NCBI GenBank assembly: GCA_022414725.1
Contig: CM039463.1
Coordinates: forward strand, 75,778,970 to 75,842,969
DNA: 64,000 bases
Direction: 5' to 3'
Source of the DNA: Microglena sp. YARC
Taxonomy: Eukaryota > Chlorophyta > Chlorophyceae > Chlamydomonadales > Chlamydomonadaceae
Below are positions 51,401-59,250 of the stretch, piece by piece; within the stretch, counting starts at the first letter, position 1, and every line of letters begins with the position of its first letter. Below the pieces are notes generated by a model. It was not told the origin of the DNA and made no database searches. It saw nothing but the letters and a program-made list of their open reading frames with translations. The position numbers were made by a program, and so were the translations under genes.

Positions 51401-53881
51401 GCTATCCAGGCGGGAGTGCCAGTAGTTGCAGTGCAGATGCCCTTAAGCATAGCAGACTGAAGCCACGGGAAGGCGCTGGCAATGTGCAGAGAGTACGGTA
51501 TCAAGGTGCGTTTCAGAGAAGAGTTATCCTGTCAGCCATCCAGACGGGGGTGCCAGTAGTTGCAGTGCAGATCCCCTTCAGCATAGCTGATAGAAGCCAT
51601 GGCAAGGCGCTGGCAATGTGCAGAGAGTGCGGTATCAAGGTGCGTTTCAGAGTACAGTTATCCTGTCAGCCATCCAGGCGGTGACCCCCTTCGGGGTCTC
51701 AAGTAGGGAATGGAAACTAATATTAGTGTTTAAAAAACTAATATTAACTAATTTTATTACAGTGCCACAATAATATTAGTTTTTCAAATAAATTCAACAT
51801 TCTGGCGAAGCAGGTCATCCATATAATATTAACTAACCTTCACTTATATTGAGTAACTTAGCCTTTTCCTAGTTTTAAGGGGGTTAGAAAAGGGTCACGA
51901 GCCGTAGACAGCCTAAAGCTGTCCAACCCATCGGGGTAGCCCCATGGGGGAGGACTTGAACCCTTTGAAAGCGGGGGTGCCTGTAGTTGCAGTGCAGATG
52001 CCCTTCAGCATAGCAGACCGAAGCCACGGGAAGGCGCTGGCAATGTGCAGATAGTACGATATCAAGGTGCGTTTCATAAGGTTTCTTTTTCAGTTCAGAA
52101 AGTGGGTTACCTAGTAGATTCATGGGTTGGTCTCCTCCAGGGACAGAGTCCTGGTAGCTTTAGTAGGGCCGTCGCGGGATGTTAGGGGGACAGCTTCCCC
52201 CTAGAGCTGGGGGGGTCGGGGGTCTCAGGTAGCGATTGGGATAGGTAGCGGGAAAACGTCTCTGGTGTGTTTGGTGGTTGGCCCCAGTGCAAGCTAACGG
52301 GCTGGTCCCCCTCAATCTCACGCTTCGATGTAATGCGTACCTGTTATTTATTTATATAACGGGCTGGTCCCCCTCAATCTCACGCTTCGATGTAATGCGT
52401 ACCTGTTATTTATTTATATAACGGGCTGGTCCCCCTCAATCTCACGCTTCGATGTAATGCGTACCTGTTATTTATTTATATAACGGGCTGGTCCCCCTCA
52501 ACCTCACGCCTCATTATCAGGCGTACCATCTGTTTATTTATTTATTTATTTATTTATTTATCAAGGTTCATATTGAGCGACTCGCATTTGATGCCAGATT
52601 GTGAATTCATAAATTGTTCACGCCCATATCTGGTCATGAGTCAGCTTTCATGATGATAATGATGATGAGCTTACTTCCCAGCCTCCAGTGTCAACTGTGA
52701 CCAGGTCCCAGGCCAAGGCATATCTCAGGCCAAGCCATCTGAGAATCTAGCTCAGCAAGGCACTGCCCATATCGGGTTATGAGTCAGCTTTCATGATGAT
52801 GATGGTGGTGATGATGGTGATGGTAGTGGTAGTGATGATTACATTTTCCTGGTGCCCTTCTGGACTCCATACGTGCCCGCGGCTTGACTGAGTCAAGGGG
52901 GGCTTATGAACATCATGCACAAAAAAGAAAAGATAAGTCCTATGCAGCGTCGCAAGCGGTGGAGAGTGTTGGCTATCGGAACGACAGGTGGCAACGTAAT
53001 GGAGCGGAACGAAGCCAGTTAGTTACGAGACAGTTGGCTGACGTGTCAGGCTTCGTCTCGGTCGTCGGTCGGTCGGACAGACAGACAGACAAGGGGGTGA
53101 ATCTGGGGCTCACAGTTCTACATGTTCTGCTGCTGAACTTCTAGTACTGCCAGTACTGCTAATTGCGTGTTGTGTTGCGTTGGCAGCAGCGGCTGCTAGT
53201 ACTACTAGTGCTACAAGAATACATGTTCTATTGCTAGAGATTCTAGTTCTGCTAATTGCATGTTCTGTTGAGGCGCTTCTAGTACTGCAAGTGCTGCTAA
53301 TTGCGTGTTGTGTTGCGACGGCAGCAGCGGCTGCTAGTGCTGCTAATTGTATGTTCTGTCGAGGCGCTGCTAGGGATACTAGTGCTGCTAATTGCGTGTT
53401 GTGTTGCGATGGAAGTAGCGGCTGCTAAGATAAATAGCTTGCATGTGCTGGTGCTGACGTTGATGTGTTTTTGTTTCAGGTTTTTGCCCGGGATGGAATC
53501 ATGGGAGGTCTCATCGCCGAGCAGTACTTGGGCGGGCCCCCCTTGGAGAGTACAGACCAGGACAAGGATCTAGACATGGTCCCCGCCACCATGGAGACCG
53601 TCAACAATTACGGTGGCTGGGAGAAGTGCCAAGGGATGTTGAAGAAGGTGAAGGCCATAGCTGACAAGCACGGTCTGAAGATGCAGAGCGTGGCACTTCG
53701 GTGGCTCATAGATCAGGGTGTCTTCCCAGTTGTGGGCATGCGCTGGGCTGAGGATTGCTGGCGACAGTTTGGTTTCAAGCACTTCTCCGGCACCACTCCC
53801 GGCCTGGACTGGCAACTGTTCCAGGTAGAGTCGTTCCTGGACAGTGAAGATGTGGAAATCCTTAACGCCCTGGGGGCTTGA
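47807..53881 (+). CDS. Aldo/keto reductase family oxidoreductase (gene span, four exons seen, 5' end missing)
   Basis: Exons 47807-47988, 49393-49603, 51144-51371 and 53480-53881 join in phase to 340 residues plus TGA. In order: ADAGLTTFQVSGH (strand 2 region); LYEGPEKILGLFKKR (Y-GPxE motif with the usual Tyr); GPGKIQILCKLVPN (the usual Lys); ALDFVQLYWWDF (the position of the catalytic His, here Tyr); KIKGVGLVDF; GVPVVAVQIPFSIADR; CREYDIKVFARDGIMGGLIA; AIADKHGLKMQSVALRWLID; VVGMRWAE. This order matches the plant/alga/bacterial AKR group with a WWDY signature. NADPH-linked carbonyl reduction is the family role. The usual Asp after TTF is Gln here, so activity is uncertain. Confidence 0.8.
48014..48032. 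repeat. Poly-G run
   Basis: About 19 G directly after a TGTGTG tract, 25 bases inside the intron after reductase exon A. Confidence 0.8.
48053..48238. mobile_element. hAT-type MITE-like element (diverged)
   Basis: Begins CAGGGTACTACATGACGC and shares its interior (CAAGGTTTTGGAGSCCGACT, GCGCAACCCAAAATGA) with 62338-62532. The right end (GACAACCTG) is degraded and the 8-bp flanks do not clearly match. Confidence 0.6.
48390..49386 (+). pseudogene. Three acceptor-side copies of reductase exon B with CAC/CAT repeats
   Basis: Units of about 270-300 bases: CCACTGAACCCCAAATTGTT or a close variant, TACGTTCATGCATAAGCAG or CCCTGCATATGCGC, the first 87 bases of exon B (YEKERGPGKIQILCK, LVPNIY, DGYAPTM), then a long (CAC/CAT)n tract. 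Copies start at 48534, 48794 and about 49097. The third has CAA in place of the CAG acceptor and the second reads GAT for the first TAT. The intact exon at 49393 is the last. Confidence 0.9.
49393..49603 (+). CDS. Reductase exon B: Lys and WWDF region
   Basis: One base plus 70 codons. YEKECGPGKIQILCKLVPNI, then MVEPLIDKMRESVFGAEPTE and ALDFVQLYWWDFKDLDVMPT ending LK before GTATGG. It carries the family Lys (CKLVPN). The position that is His in typical members (QxHW) is Tyr here, and also in the downstream copies. Confidence 0.8.
49660..50942 (+). pseudogene. Seven donor-side copies of reductase exon B
   Basis: Units of about 150-170 bases keep the last ~95 bases of the exon (ESVFGVEPTEALDFVQLYWW, DFKDLDVMPTLK) plus a GTAAGG-type donor. 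They end at 49761, 49925, 50108, 50259, 50424, 50785 and 50942. GTGGGTGTG and poly-G spacers replace the exon start and there is no acceptor, so they are not cassette exons. Protein-level identity is high, suggesting recent spread or repeated conversion. A SINE interrupts after 50424. Confidence 0.9.
50428..50611 (-). mobile_element. tRNA-derived SINE (copy 2) in a duplicated splice-donor
   Basis: The minus strand starts GGTCTAGTGGTAGACCAG and has the B box GGTTCGACTCC, a conserved body and an end at ..CAGGCGTTATCAT. Target duplication GCCTACCCTG(A/T)AGGTA lies at 50412-50427 and 50612-50627, which is precisely exon end plus GT of a donor-side copy. Splicing of the genuine exon upstream is not affected. 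Confidence 0.9.
50965..50990. repeat. Poly-G run
   Basis: About 18 G or more following GTGTGTTGTGTG, just before the last intron segment leading to reductase exon C. A short ACCTAAACC repeat follows at 51037-51095. Confidence 0.7.
51144..51371 (+). CDS. Reductase exon C
   Basis: Seventy-six codons, phase 0. ALQKLSEDKLEVNEEGEVAI, then EPKKIKGVGLVDFPPRVILS, AIQAGVPVVAVQIPFSIADR and SHGKALAMCREYDIK. It holds the strand/loop 'xxxGVxxF' and 'VxxQxxxSxxDR' positions of the family. Acceptor CACCCTTAAG, donor GTGCGT. Confidence 0.8.
51380..52070 (+). pseudogene. Donor-side copies of reductase exon C, one displaced by a repeat
   Basis: Two near-full copies (51383-51504 and 51521-51640) repeat the ILSAIQAGVPVVAVQ to MCRE region with GTGCGTTTCAGAG after ATCAAG. 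A third (from about 51658) is cut at AGGCGGTGACCCC by an inserted ~270-base AATATTAG-rich block and resumes at about 51972-52066. The first copy has ATAGCAGACTGAAG, a stop in frame. Confidence 0.85.
51690..51960. mobile_element. Insertion of an AATATTAG-rich dispersed element
   Basis: About 51700-51885 is the inverse of 33095-33275. The following CCGTAGACAGCC to GGGGGAGGACTTGAACCCTT has a B-box-like GGTTCAAGTCC on the minus strand, but I see no partner A box. It splits an exon C copy, so it arrived after that array had formed. Confidence 0.6.
52075..52260. repeat. Dispersed repeat related (inverse) to 19715-19900
   Basis: TTCAGAAAGTGGGTTACC, TCCAGGGACAGAGTCC, AGCTGGGGGGGTCGGGGGTC and CAGGTAGCGATTGGGATAGG match the complement of the earlier copy. 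Non-coding. Confidence 0.65.
52270..52560. repeat. 72-bp tandem repeat, four copies, ending in (TTTA)n
   Basis: Units AACGGGCTGGTCCCCCTCAA, then CTCACGCTTCGATGTAATGC and GTACCTGTTATTTATTTATA. A related single copy with TTTATTTATTTATG is at 54765-54842. The short T-rich tail suggests a retroposed origin followed by local amplification. Confidence 0.8.
52640..53470 (+). other. Last reductase intron: dispersed repeats and a CTGCTAATTG array
   Basis: Contains two copies of TCAGCTTTCATGATGATGAT with a GGTCATGAG/GGTTATGAG lead, and a coding-like repeat at 52940-53100 (NGAERSQLVTRQLADVSGFV) inverse to 27285-27438. At 53135-53425 are five ~60-base units with GTGCTGCTAATTGCGTGTTG and GCGACGGCAGCAGC. 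No reductase exon material except at the end. Confidence 0.6.
53480..53881 (+). CDS. Reductase exon D: C-terminal third and stop
   Basis: One hundred and thirty-three codons plus TGA. VFARDGIMGGLIAEQYLGGP, a Asp/Glu-rich loop, YGGWEKCQGMLKKVKAIAD, KHGLKMQSVALRWLIDQGV, FPVVGMRWAED, then SFLDSEDVEILNALGA. Contains the family's terminal cofactor-loop helices. Acceptor TTGTTTCAG. Confidence 0.85.
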   Translation, partial: VFARDGIMGGLIAEQYLGGPPLESTDQDKDLDMVPATMETVNNYGGWEKCQGMLKKVKAIADKHGLKMQSVALRWLIDQGVFPVVGMRWAEDCWRQFGFKHFSGTTPGLDWQLFQVESFLDSEDVEILNALGA

Positions 53882-53908
53882 GCCCTGCGACCTCCTCTCT
53901 GCCAGCAC

Positions 53909-54057
53909 ACAGCGTGCGCTGGGCTGAGGACTGCTGGCGACAGTTTGGTTTCAAACGCTTTTCCGGCACCACTCCTGGCCTGGACTGGCAACTGTTCCAG
54001 GTGGAGTCATTCCTGGACAGTGGAAATGTGGAAATCCTTAACGCCCTGGGGGCTTGA
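53909..54057 (+). pseudogene. Tandem duplicate of the reductase 3' end
   Basis: After AGCACACAGC the sequence repeats the last ~49 codons (RWAEDCWRQFGFKRFSGTT, then SFLDSGNVEILNALGA) including the TGA and a few bases of 3' sequence (GCCCTGCGACC). Very similar at nucleotide level, so recent. It lies beyond the stop, hence in the 3' UTR or intergenic. Confidence 0.9.
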
Positions 54058-54079
54058 GCCCTGCGACCAGGCTTGTTCT

Positions 54080-54280
54080 GGGGGACTTAACAATCTGCAT
54101 CATGAGACGCAACCGGTTTCAAAAGCTGTGTCTGCGACGCACACAGGCCCTTAAGGATGCAACAGGCCCCCCAAATCTGAGATGCAACGGGCCCTAAATC
54201 CCCCCAAAATCTGAGGTGCAACGGGCCCCCTAACTCTGAGATGCAACAGATCCCCAAATCTGTGTCTTTGACGCAACACA
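54080..54280. repeat. ATGCAACGGGCCC short repeats
   Basis: Four or five ~30-base units (AAATCTGAGATGCAACGGGC, then CCC) resembling the GCGTCC/GACGCAAC interior of the GCGTCC-rich MITE family. Possibly a decayed, locally amplified copy; termini not found. Confidence 0.5.
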
Positions 54281-54512
54281 CAGCGTGTAGAATAACCGTG
54301 TCCTGGCCCTGACTGTTGTTGCTACTGCACAAGGTTTTGGGTTTTGTGGCATGGTCTATTACATGCATGCCAGGCTCCTAATCTTGATGAGTCTGTGCAT
54401 TATCAGCCCTCAGGCTGCTCATTCTCTGTGTAAACATCACGGTGCGGTGGGAACGTCAAGGGAGCTGTAACAAAGCTCCCAGTAAGCAATGGCTGCTGCT
54501 TTACTGATGTCA

Positions 54513-54733
54513 AAAAAAGTAATGATAACGCCTGGTGGGGCGTGGTGTTAAGGGAGCCCGTTGTACGCGGGTAGGGAGCGGTCTTCTACCTCAACTGGAC
54601 AAGCTACCATCAGGTTGACAACGACCTGCAACGCCAAGAGCGACCGAAGGGGGAATCGAACCCCCGACTCTTCATCCTCAAAGTGATTCGGTCTACCACT
54701 AGACCAATGTATATCACTGAAAGGGGCTGAGAT
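54513..54733 (-). mobile_element. tRNA-derived SINE (copy 3), longest
   Basis: Same body as the copies at 19912 and 50428, with B box GGTTCGATTCC on the minus strand and about 25 further bases at the promoter-proximal end (CAGTGATATACATTGGTC). It is flanked by the 13-bp duplication TTTACTGATGTCA (54500-54512 and 54734-54746). Confidence 0.8.
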
Positions 54734-54964
54734 TTTACTGATGTCATTACTCTGCATTGGTAGTGGCCCCAGTGCAAGCAAATGGCCTGGCCCCCTTGCT
54801 CTCTCATGCCTTGAATAAGGCGTACCATTTATTTATTTATGTATCCTTGCTCTGTTCGTTTAAACTAAGTGTCTACACGAGCTGTTGTTTGAAGGATTAA
54901 GGAATAAAACAATATTAAGGGTGGGGTAGTTATGTTAGGTTCGCTGTCTTTTTTCGTGCGACAA

Positions 54965-55110
54965 GTCGTAAATTGAGCAACTCAGTGCAACCCCATTGCG
55001 ACGCGCTGCCCGCCGAACACCTCGAAGCGTGAAGCGTGGAGCGCAGGGGGGTCGGGGGTCATTTATGACTAGTTTAGCCAGACCCATGCGTCGCCCTGCA
55101 GCAACAGAAT
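54965..55110. repeat. GC-rich dispersed repeat
   Basis: AATTGAGCAACTCAGTGCAA, CGACGCGCTGCC and AGTTTAGCCAGACCCATGCG match 22455-22600 and, in inverse, 60960-61085. No coding sense. Confidence 0.6.
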
Positions 55111-55430
55111 GGCGACCCATCATCGGAAATAAAACAGTGATTAGGTTTGTGGTTGACTACAATGGCATTGGGTGGGGTAGGGGCATGGGAGGGAAGGGGG
55201 AGAGAGAGGAAACATTGCACAAACAGCAAAATAATGCCGAGACAGGACAGCGGCACACCCTGCCTCTTGTCCAGTTATATGACAGGATGAGGGGTTTTGA
55301 GGCAACCCCACTAACCTTGAATACAAACAAGGAGCAGACAATGTGTGTATGTATGTATCAGTCCAGGGTAGGGCAAGTAGGCTAAAGGGACTTGCCCAAC
55401 CGTGTTAGGAAGTGCTGAAGACATTGACAT

Positions 55431-55625
55431 GAGGGTACTACATTTTGTCGAATTGATCAGCGCTTCAAGCGCACTTACGTCAAATTGGTCAGCGCTTTGT
55501 AGTGCAAAAAGCGCAAAAACTGCGCGCTGCGCCCACAGGGGGTTGAAAATACTGTGCGAAACGCGAAGTAGGGCTCAAACAGCGTGCGAAATCGCGCTGC
55601 CGCGCGCGCGCTTTGTATTACCCTG
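55431..55625. mobile_element. hAT-type MITE, GCGCAAAA family, perfect 8-bp duplication
   Basis: Runs GAGGGTACTACATTTTG to GTATTACCCTG. Flanks ATTGACAT at 55423-55430 and 55626-55633 are identical. It follows closely a truncated GTCCAGGG element (55352-55415). Confidence 0.9.
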
Positions 55626-55690
55626 ATTGACATGAAAGCTAGCAAACTGTAGATCAGAAAGGGGAGGGTTGCCAAGGCAGACTAGGAGAG

Positions 55691-55696
<6 letters not shown>

Positions 55697-55724
<28 letters not shown>
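55697..55724. repeat. Poly-G run
   Basis: About 28 G after GGGAGGG; a second run of about 23 G is at 55844-55866. Two such runs within 150 bases in non-coding sequence. Confidence 0.75.
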
Positions 55725-55726
<2 letters not shown>

Positions 55727-55938
55727 TTGTAAGGATGGCCACAATGGCTGATATGTTGACAGTTGTTAAACTGTCAGTGTGGAGACATAGACGAGTCTAT
55801 AATATGTCTTAGTTCAAACCCTGGTTTTCGTGGTTGTCGCATGGGGGGGGGGGGGGGGGGGGGGGGTATTGTATGCTCCAAACCGAGTAGCCAGCGTATA
55901 CAACCTTGTAACAATTCTTCAATCTAGCTACACCCGAC

Positions 55939-56289
55939 CAGGGTACTTCAAACGGACCCCAGGGGTTGCGTCCTGAGACGCACCCTAATTCAGTAGGTTG
56001 CATCCTGGACCGCACCCAATCTGGTAGGTTGCGTCCTGGGACGCAGTCAGGAGTCTAGGCTGCGTCCCTCTAGCAACAGGACCCGTAGCCCTCGGCAAAG
56101 GAGTGGTGGTGGGCCAATCAACTGATGGGTGAGACGCAACTGACATCCTGAACCTGTGTCTGCGACGCAACCAACATCCTGAACCTGCGTCCGGGGCGCA
56201 ATGGACCCTCCCATGTTGCGTCTACGACGCAACGGACCCTCCCCATGTTGCGTCCTGCGACGCAGGACGCTGCGTTCTGCACTACCCTG
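55939..56289. mobile_element. hAT-type MITE, GCGTCC-rich family (copy 2), perfect duplication
   Basis: Starts CAGGGTACTTCAAACGG, ends GCACTACCCTG. Flanks CACCCGAC at 55931-55938 and 56290-56297 are identical. The interior is about 80-90 percent alike, by eye, to 5623-5972. Confidence 0.9.
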
Positions 56290-56456
56290 CACCCGACCCC
56301 GGACAAAAACCTACATTCAGATGTGCGGACTGCAGATGACATTAGGTTATGCCCGTATGGCCTTCAATCCCTGGAAACTGTACATATCAGCATCAGGTTT
56401 GTTCTACACCAGGGTATTTAATAAAAATAAAATGAATGGCCTTGCCAAAGGGTGAG

Positions 56457-56749
56457 GGTTTGACGGAACCTTCCCGTTCCATTGCACTGGGGAATTATTA
56501 CTTCGGGCAGAAGGTTCAGTTTCTCAGACTGCTACTGCGCCTGAGCTAGTGGCCCACATCGTACGTGGCTATGTGAGATCTCGCATGGTTCATAAGTTCG
56601 AGTGCTGGTTTCCAGAACGGTTCAAAATTCATGTGCTGGACATCCAGCACATCCCAGCCCCCTATTTGCGTGGGTGCGTGACACTGCAAGGTGTCAGCTA
56701 TGCTGAGCCATTGTACAAACTAGCCATACGATTGTATGATTACCGGTAG
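56457..56749 (+). CDS. Orphan ORF, unrecognised
   Basis: From after a TGA at 56452 the frame is open for 97 codons: FDGTFPFHCTGELLLRAEG, TATAPELVAHIVRGYVRSRM, VHKFECWFPERFKIHVLDIQ, HIPAPYLRGCVTLQGVSYAE, then LYKLAIRLYDYR and TAG. The first Met is at 56549. Composition is protein-like, unlike the repeat ORFs. No acceptor is obvious at the left edge, so it may be a terminal exon or a transposon relic. Confidence 0.35.
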
Positions 56750-56759
56750 TTAGTACGAT

Positions 56760-57475
56760 GGCACGTTATAGCTGACACAAGGCACTACCAGCTTGGGCAC
56801 TATCACTGGCACACTGCATGACAAAGGCCTGCAAAAATCTTAATTTGAAATTGGCAGTGAAGTTCCAAGTGAAGTTCAGGAGTAACGTTGAATCAACAAT
56901 TCAAGCATTCAATATTTGAACAAAAACCCCGAGTCTTCTAAAATATAATTACCGTAACAGGAAGATGCGAAACGACATAACAAATCCGGCACGGTCGGTG
57001 TGGGTGTATCGGTTTGAGGAGGGTGTAAGCGGTCGATTCCGAAAATCTTGTGAAATTATGTGGCCCCTTTTCTCCTCTCCCCCTACCCCCCTGTTATCGG
57101 AGGTAGACTTAAGACCCGCGGAGATTTACCCTTACTGACTGCCTTGTGCTTTTTACTGCTTCTGATTTTTACCCCGAGCGAATACCGTACATTGAACGCT
57201 TTAAAAAGGGGTCCAGTGTTCAAGCCTCTGTAGTCCATGGACTTGAGTTGTTATGGTTCTGCTTATTAGCCCGTACCCTGTGGCATGCGAGGGCGCGTGT
57301 CCACACTGTCCAGTCAAGCTAGTGACTGAGACCGCCAGCCAGCTAGTGGCTGTGACGAGTTTAGGTTATCCCTAACCCCCCATGGAGGTGCCTCTTAGTG
57401 TCTGCGCCCCTCTATGCTACCGTATTATCTTTCTTGTAAGGATAACACCTACGAGTCTTGCAGTCCCTGCAGTTA
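56760..57475. other. No feature recognised
   Basis: Non-repetitive sequence with only short frames on both strands. Confidence 0.35.
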
Positions 57476-57483
57476 GCGCAGTC

Positions 57484-57628
57484 CAGGGTACTTCCAAGCG
57501 CACGCTGCCTTTTTGAGCCCCCTGTGGGCGCAGCAAGCAATTTTTGCGTTTTTTGCACTACAAAGCGCAGTTTTGTTTCTTTCGAGTGCGCTCAAGAGCT
57601 GGCCAATTTGGTCAATGGAAGTACCCTG
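57484..57628. mobile_element. hAT-type MITE, GCGCAAAA family (short form)
   Basis: A 145-base element from CAGGGTACTTCCAAGCG to GGAAGTACCCTG, with a perfect 12-base terminal inverted repeat. Flanks gcgcagtc/gtgcagtc (7 of 8). Confidence 0.9.
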
Positions 57629-57639
57629 GTGCAGTCTAC

Positions 57640-58430
57640 AAAATAAGTGCTGTCTAGTGGCCAGCATTCGACAGCTCGGCTCTTGGGACGGAGCCAACCT
57701 CGTGTGCAGCCTTGTCCCTCGGACGTCTCATCGAGTCATCGGGTTTCATCCCGAAACGAATCCAAGCCAATTGGCGATTATCTACACTTAGTCCTCCCCA
57801 ACAGGCCCATACGTAGTGATCCTGCCCAGAACCCACCGCCCGTGCCCAGGTGGTCCGGTCCTGTCTGGTCTCTGGTGGAACTGTCCAGCCTGCTGCCTAT
57901 CATGCCGAGAGCACTGGAGTAGTGGAGTACTGGAGTCTGAACAGAAGCCATATCAGCTTCTAGTCTGCCCAACCTGGCATGCCTCCTATTTCTTTAGAAC
58001 CCCTCATCAACGTCAATGCTGTAACCAACCATGGGGTGAAAGTCCTTTCACAAATAAAACTAAAAAAGCTGGTGATCTTCAAAAACTCGTTTGAGATACG
58101 GTGGGTTCTAAGCTGGCTTGGAGACATGCCAACACGTATAACCAGATCTGGCCCATGCTGCCCCCCCCCCCCCCCCCCCCCCCCCCCGACTGTGTCACGA
58201 GCGCGAGCGCTGCGGACATTCAGACATGTACTCTCCTGTGTCATGATTGTTTTCACTTTTTGAACCATAAAATACTCGAGTTAGTTTATTGGTCGTCCAT
58301 GTGTTAGACGTGTGTGATACTTGTGTAATTGTGTTAGACTTGTGTGATACTTATACCTGCCTTGTGCCTTGCCTTCAAGAAGGTATGTTGTAAAAAGGGG
58401 CCCCTGGTTGTAATCAGAGGGATTGTAACC
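57640..58430. other. No confident gene; poly-C run
   Basis: Short frames only. A run of about 28 C lies at 58160-58187. Confidence 0.4.
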
Positions 58431-58439
58431 GTCTACATA

Positions 58440-58670
58440 GTGACATGTCCGCGGACATCTGCACCTGCCCCCGCCCCCGCCCCCGGGGTGACCCGGAGCT
58501 ACCCCGGGCTACCCGGGCCCCCCGGGGCTACCCTGCGCCTGCGCCTGCGCCTGCGCCTGGGGGCTCCCGCCCCCCAGCCTGGCAGCCCCTGGCAGGGGCG
58601 CCCAGGGGGTGCGGGGTGGGGGGCTCCGCCCAGGGGCTCCGCCAGGCTTGAGGGGCTCCGCAAAAAAAAC
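58440..58670. repeat. GC-rich repetitive block
   Basis: CCGCCCCCGCCCCCG, GGCTACCCGGGCCCC, (TGCGCC)4 and GGGGCTCCGCC words. Four frames are open through it purely by composition. Not called as a gene. Confidence 0.6.
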
Positions 58671-58904
58671 TGAACTTGTGATCCGGTGACAGTTATAATG
58701 TCGTTTGTCATGTCCCATGACATGCCGGATGGAAACGCGTATGATGCGCGTATGCTGGCTGGCATTTCGCATGTCTCAAGTTGCTTGTCTATATTACTCG
58801 TGCCCTGAGCGTGACTGGAACTCGTTGTCAACGTCCCGCCCGTTGCTCGGGTTTGAGCGCTCGTTCAATACAGCGTTGTTTAGCAGGTTGAGGCTTGGCT
58901 GATT

Positions 58905-59250
58905 CGTTGGATATGATTGGATTGTTACATGCTTTCTCAGCCAACTCTGGGCTGCTCGCCGTCTTCCAGTTCCAAGGCCCGCTGCTAACTCGTCGCCAAG
59001 CCGTTATGCAAGGAAACTAGGCCCTTATCTTCGTCGCCAGACGGCCGAATCGAAAAAGTAAGGAACAGCGATAGAAAGTTTTCGCCCCCTCCGCCTGCCT
59101 ACCAATTTTAAGATGACACTAAATTCCGTCAAATCCACTGCAGGCCCTGCGGGAAGAAAACTCCGAAACTGAACAGGAGGTGATCTGGCGACACACAAAC
59201 CAGCTCCTTGTCCGACACCACCTGATAAGTGGATCCCGCGGTGCCGCACC
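58905..59250. other. Upstream region of the ankyrin gene with a GGATTGTTAC-type repeat
   Basis: About 58910-58985 carries the GATTGGATTGTTACATGCTT, CAACTCTGGGCTGCTCGCC repeat also seen near 30860 and 32270. The rest is unique; no TATA box was seen. Confidence 0.5.

Noticed and set aside
51893..51965. tRNA or SINE from a B-box-like GGTTCAAGTCC on the minus strand
   Set aside because: No A box at the proper distance; the upstream sequence is a copy of reductase exon C.
58344..58673. Pro/Ala/Arg-rich ORFs in the GC-rich block
   Set aside because: Four overlapping frames are open for compositional reasons and the sequence is made of short repeats.
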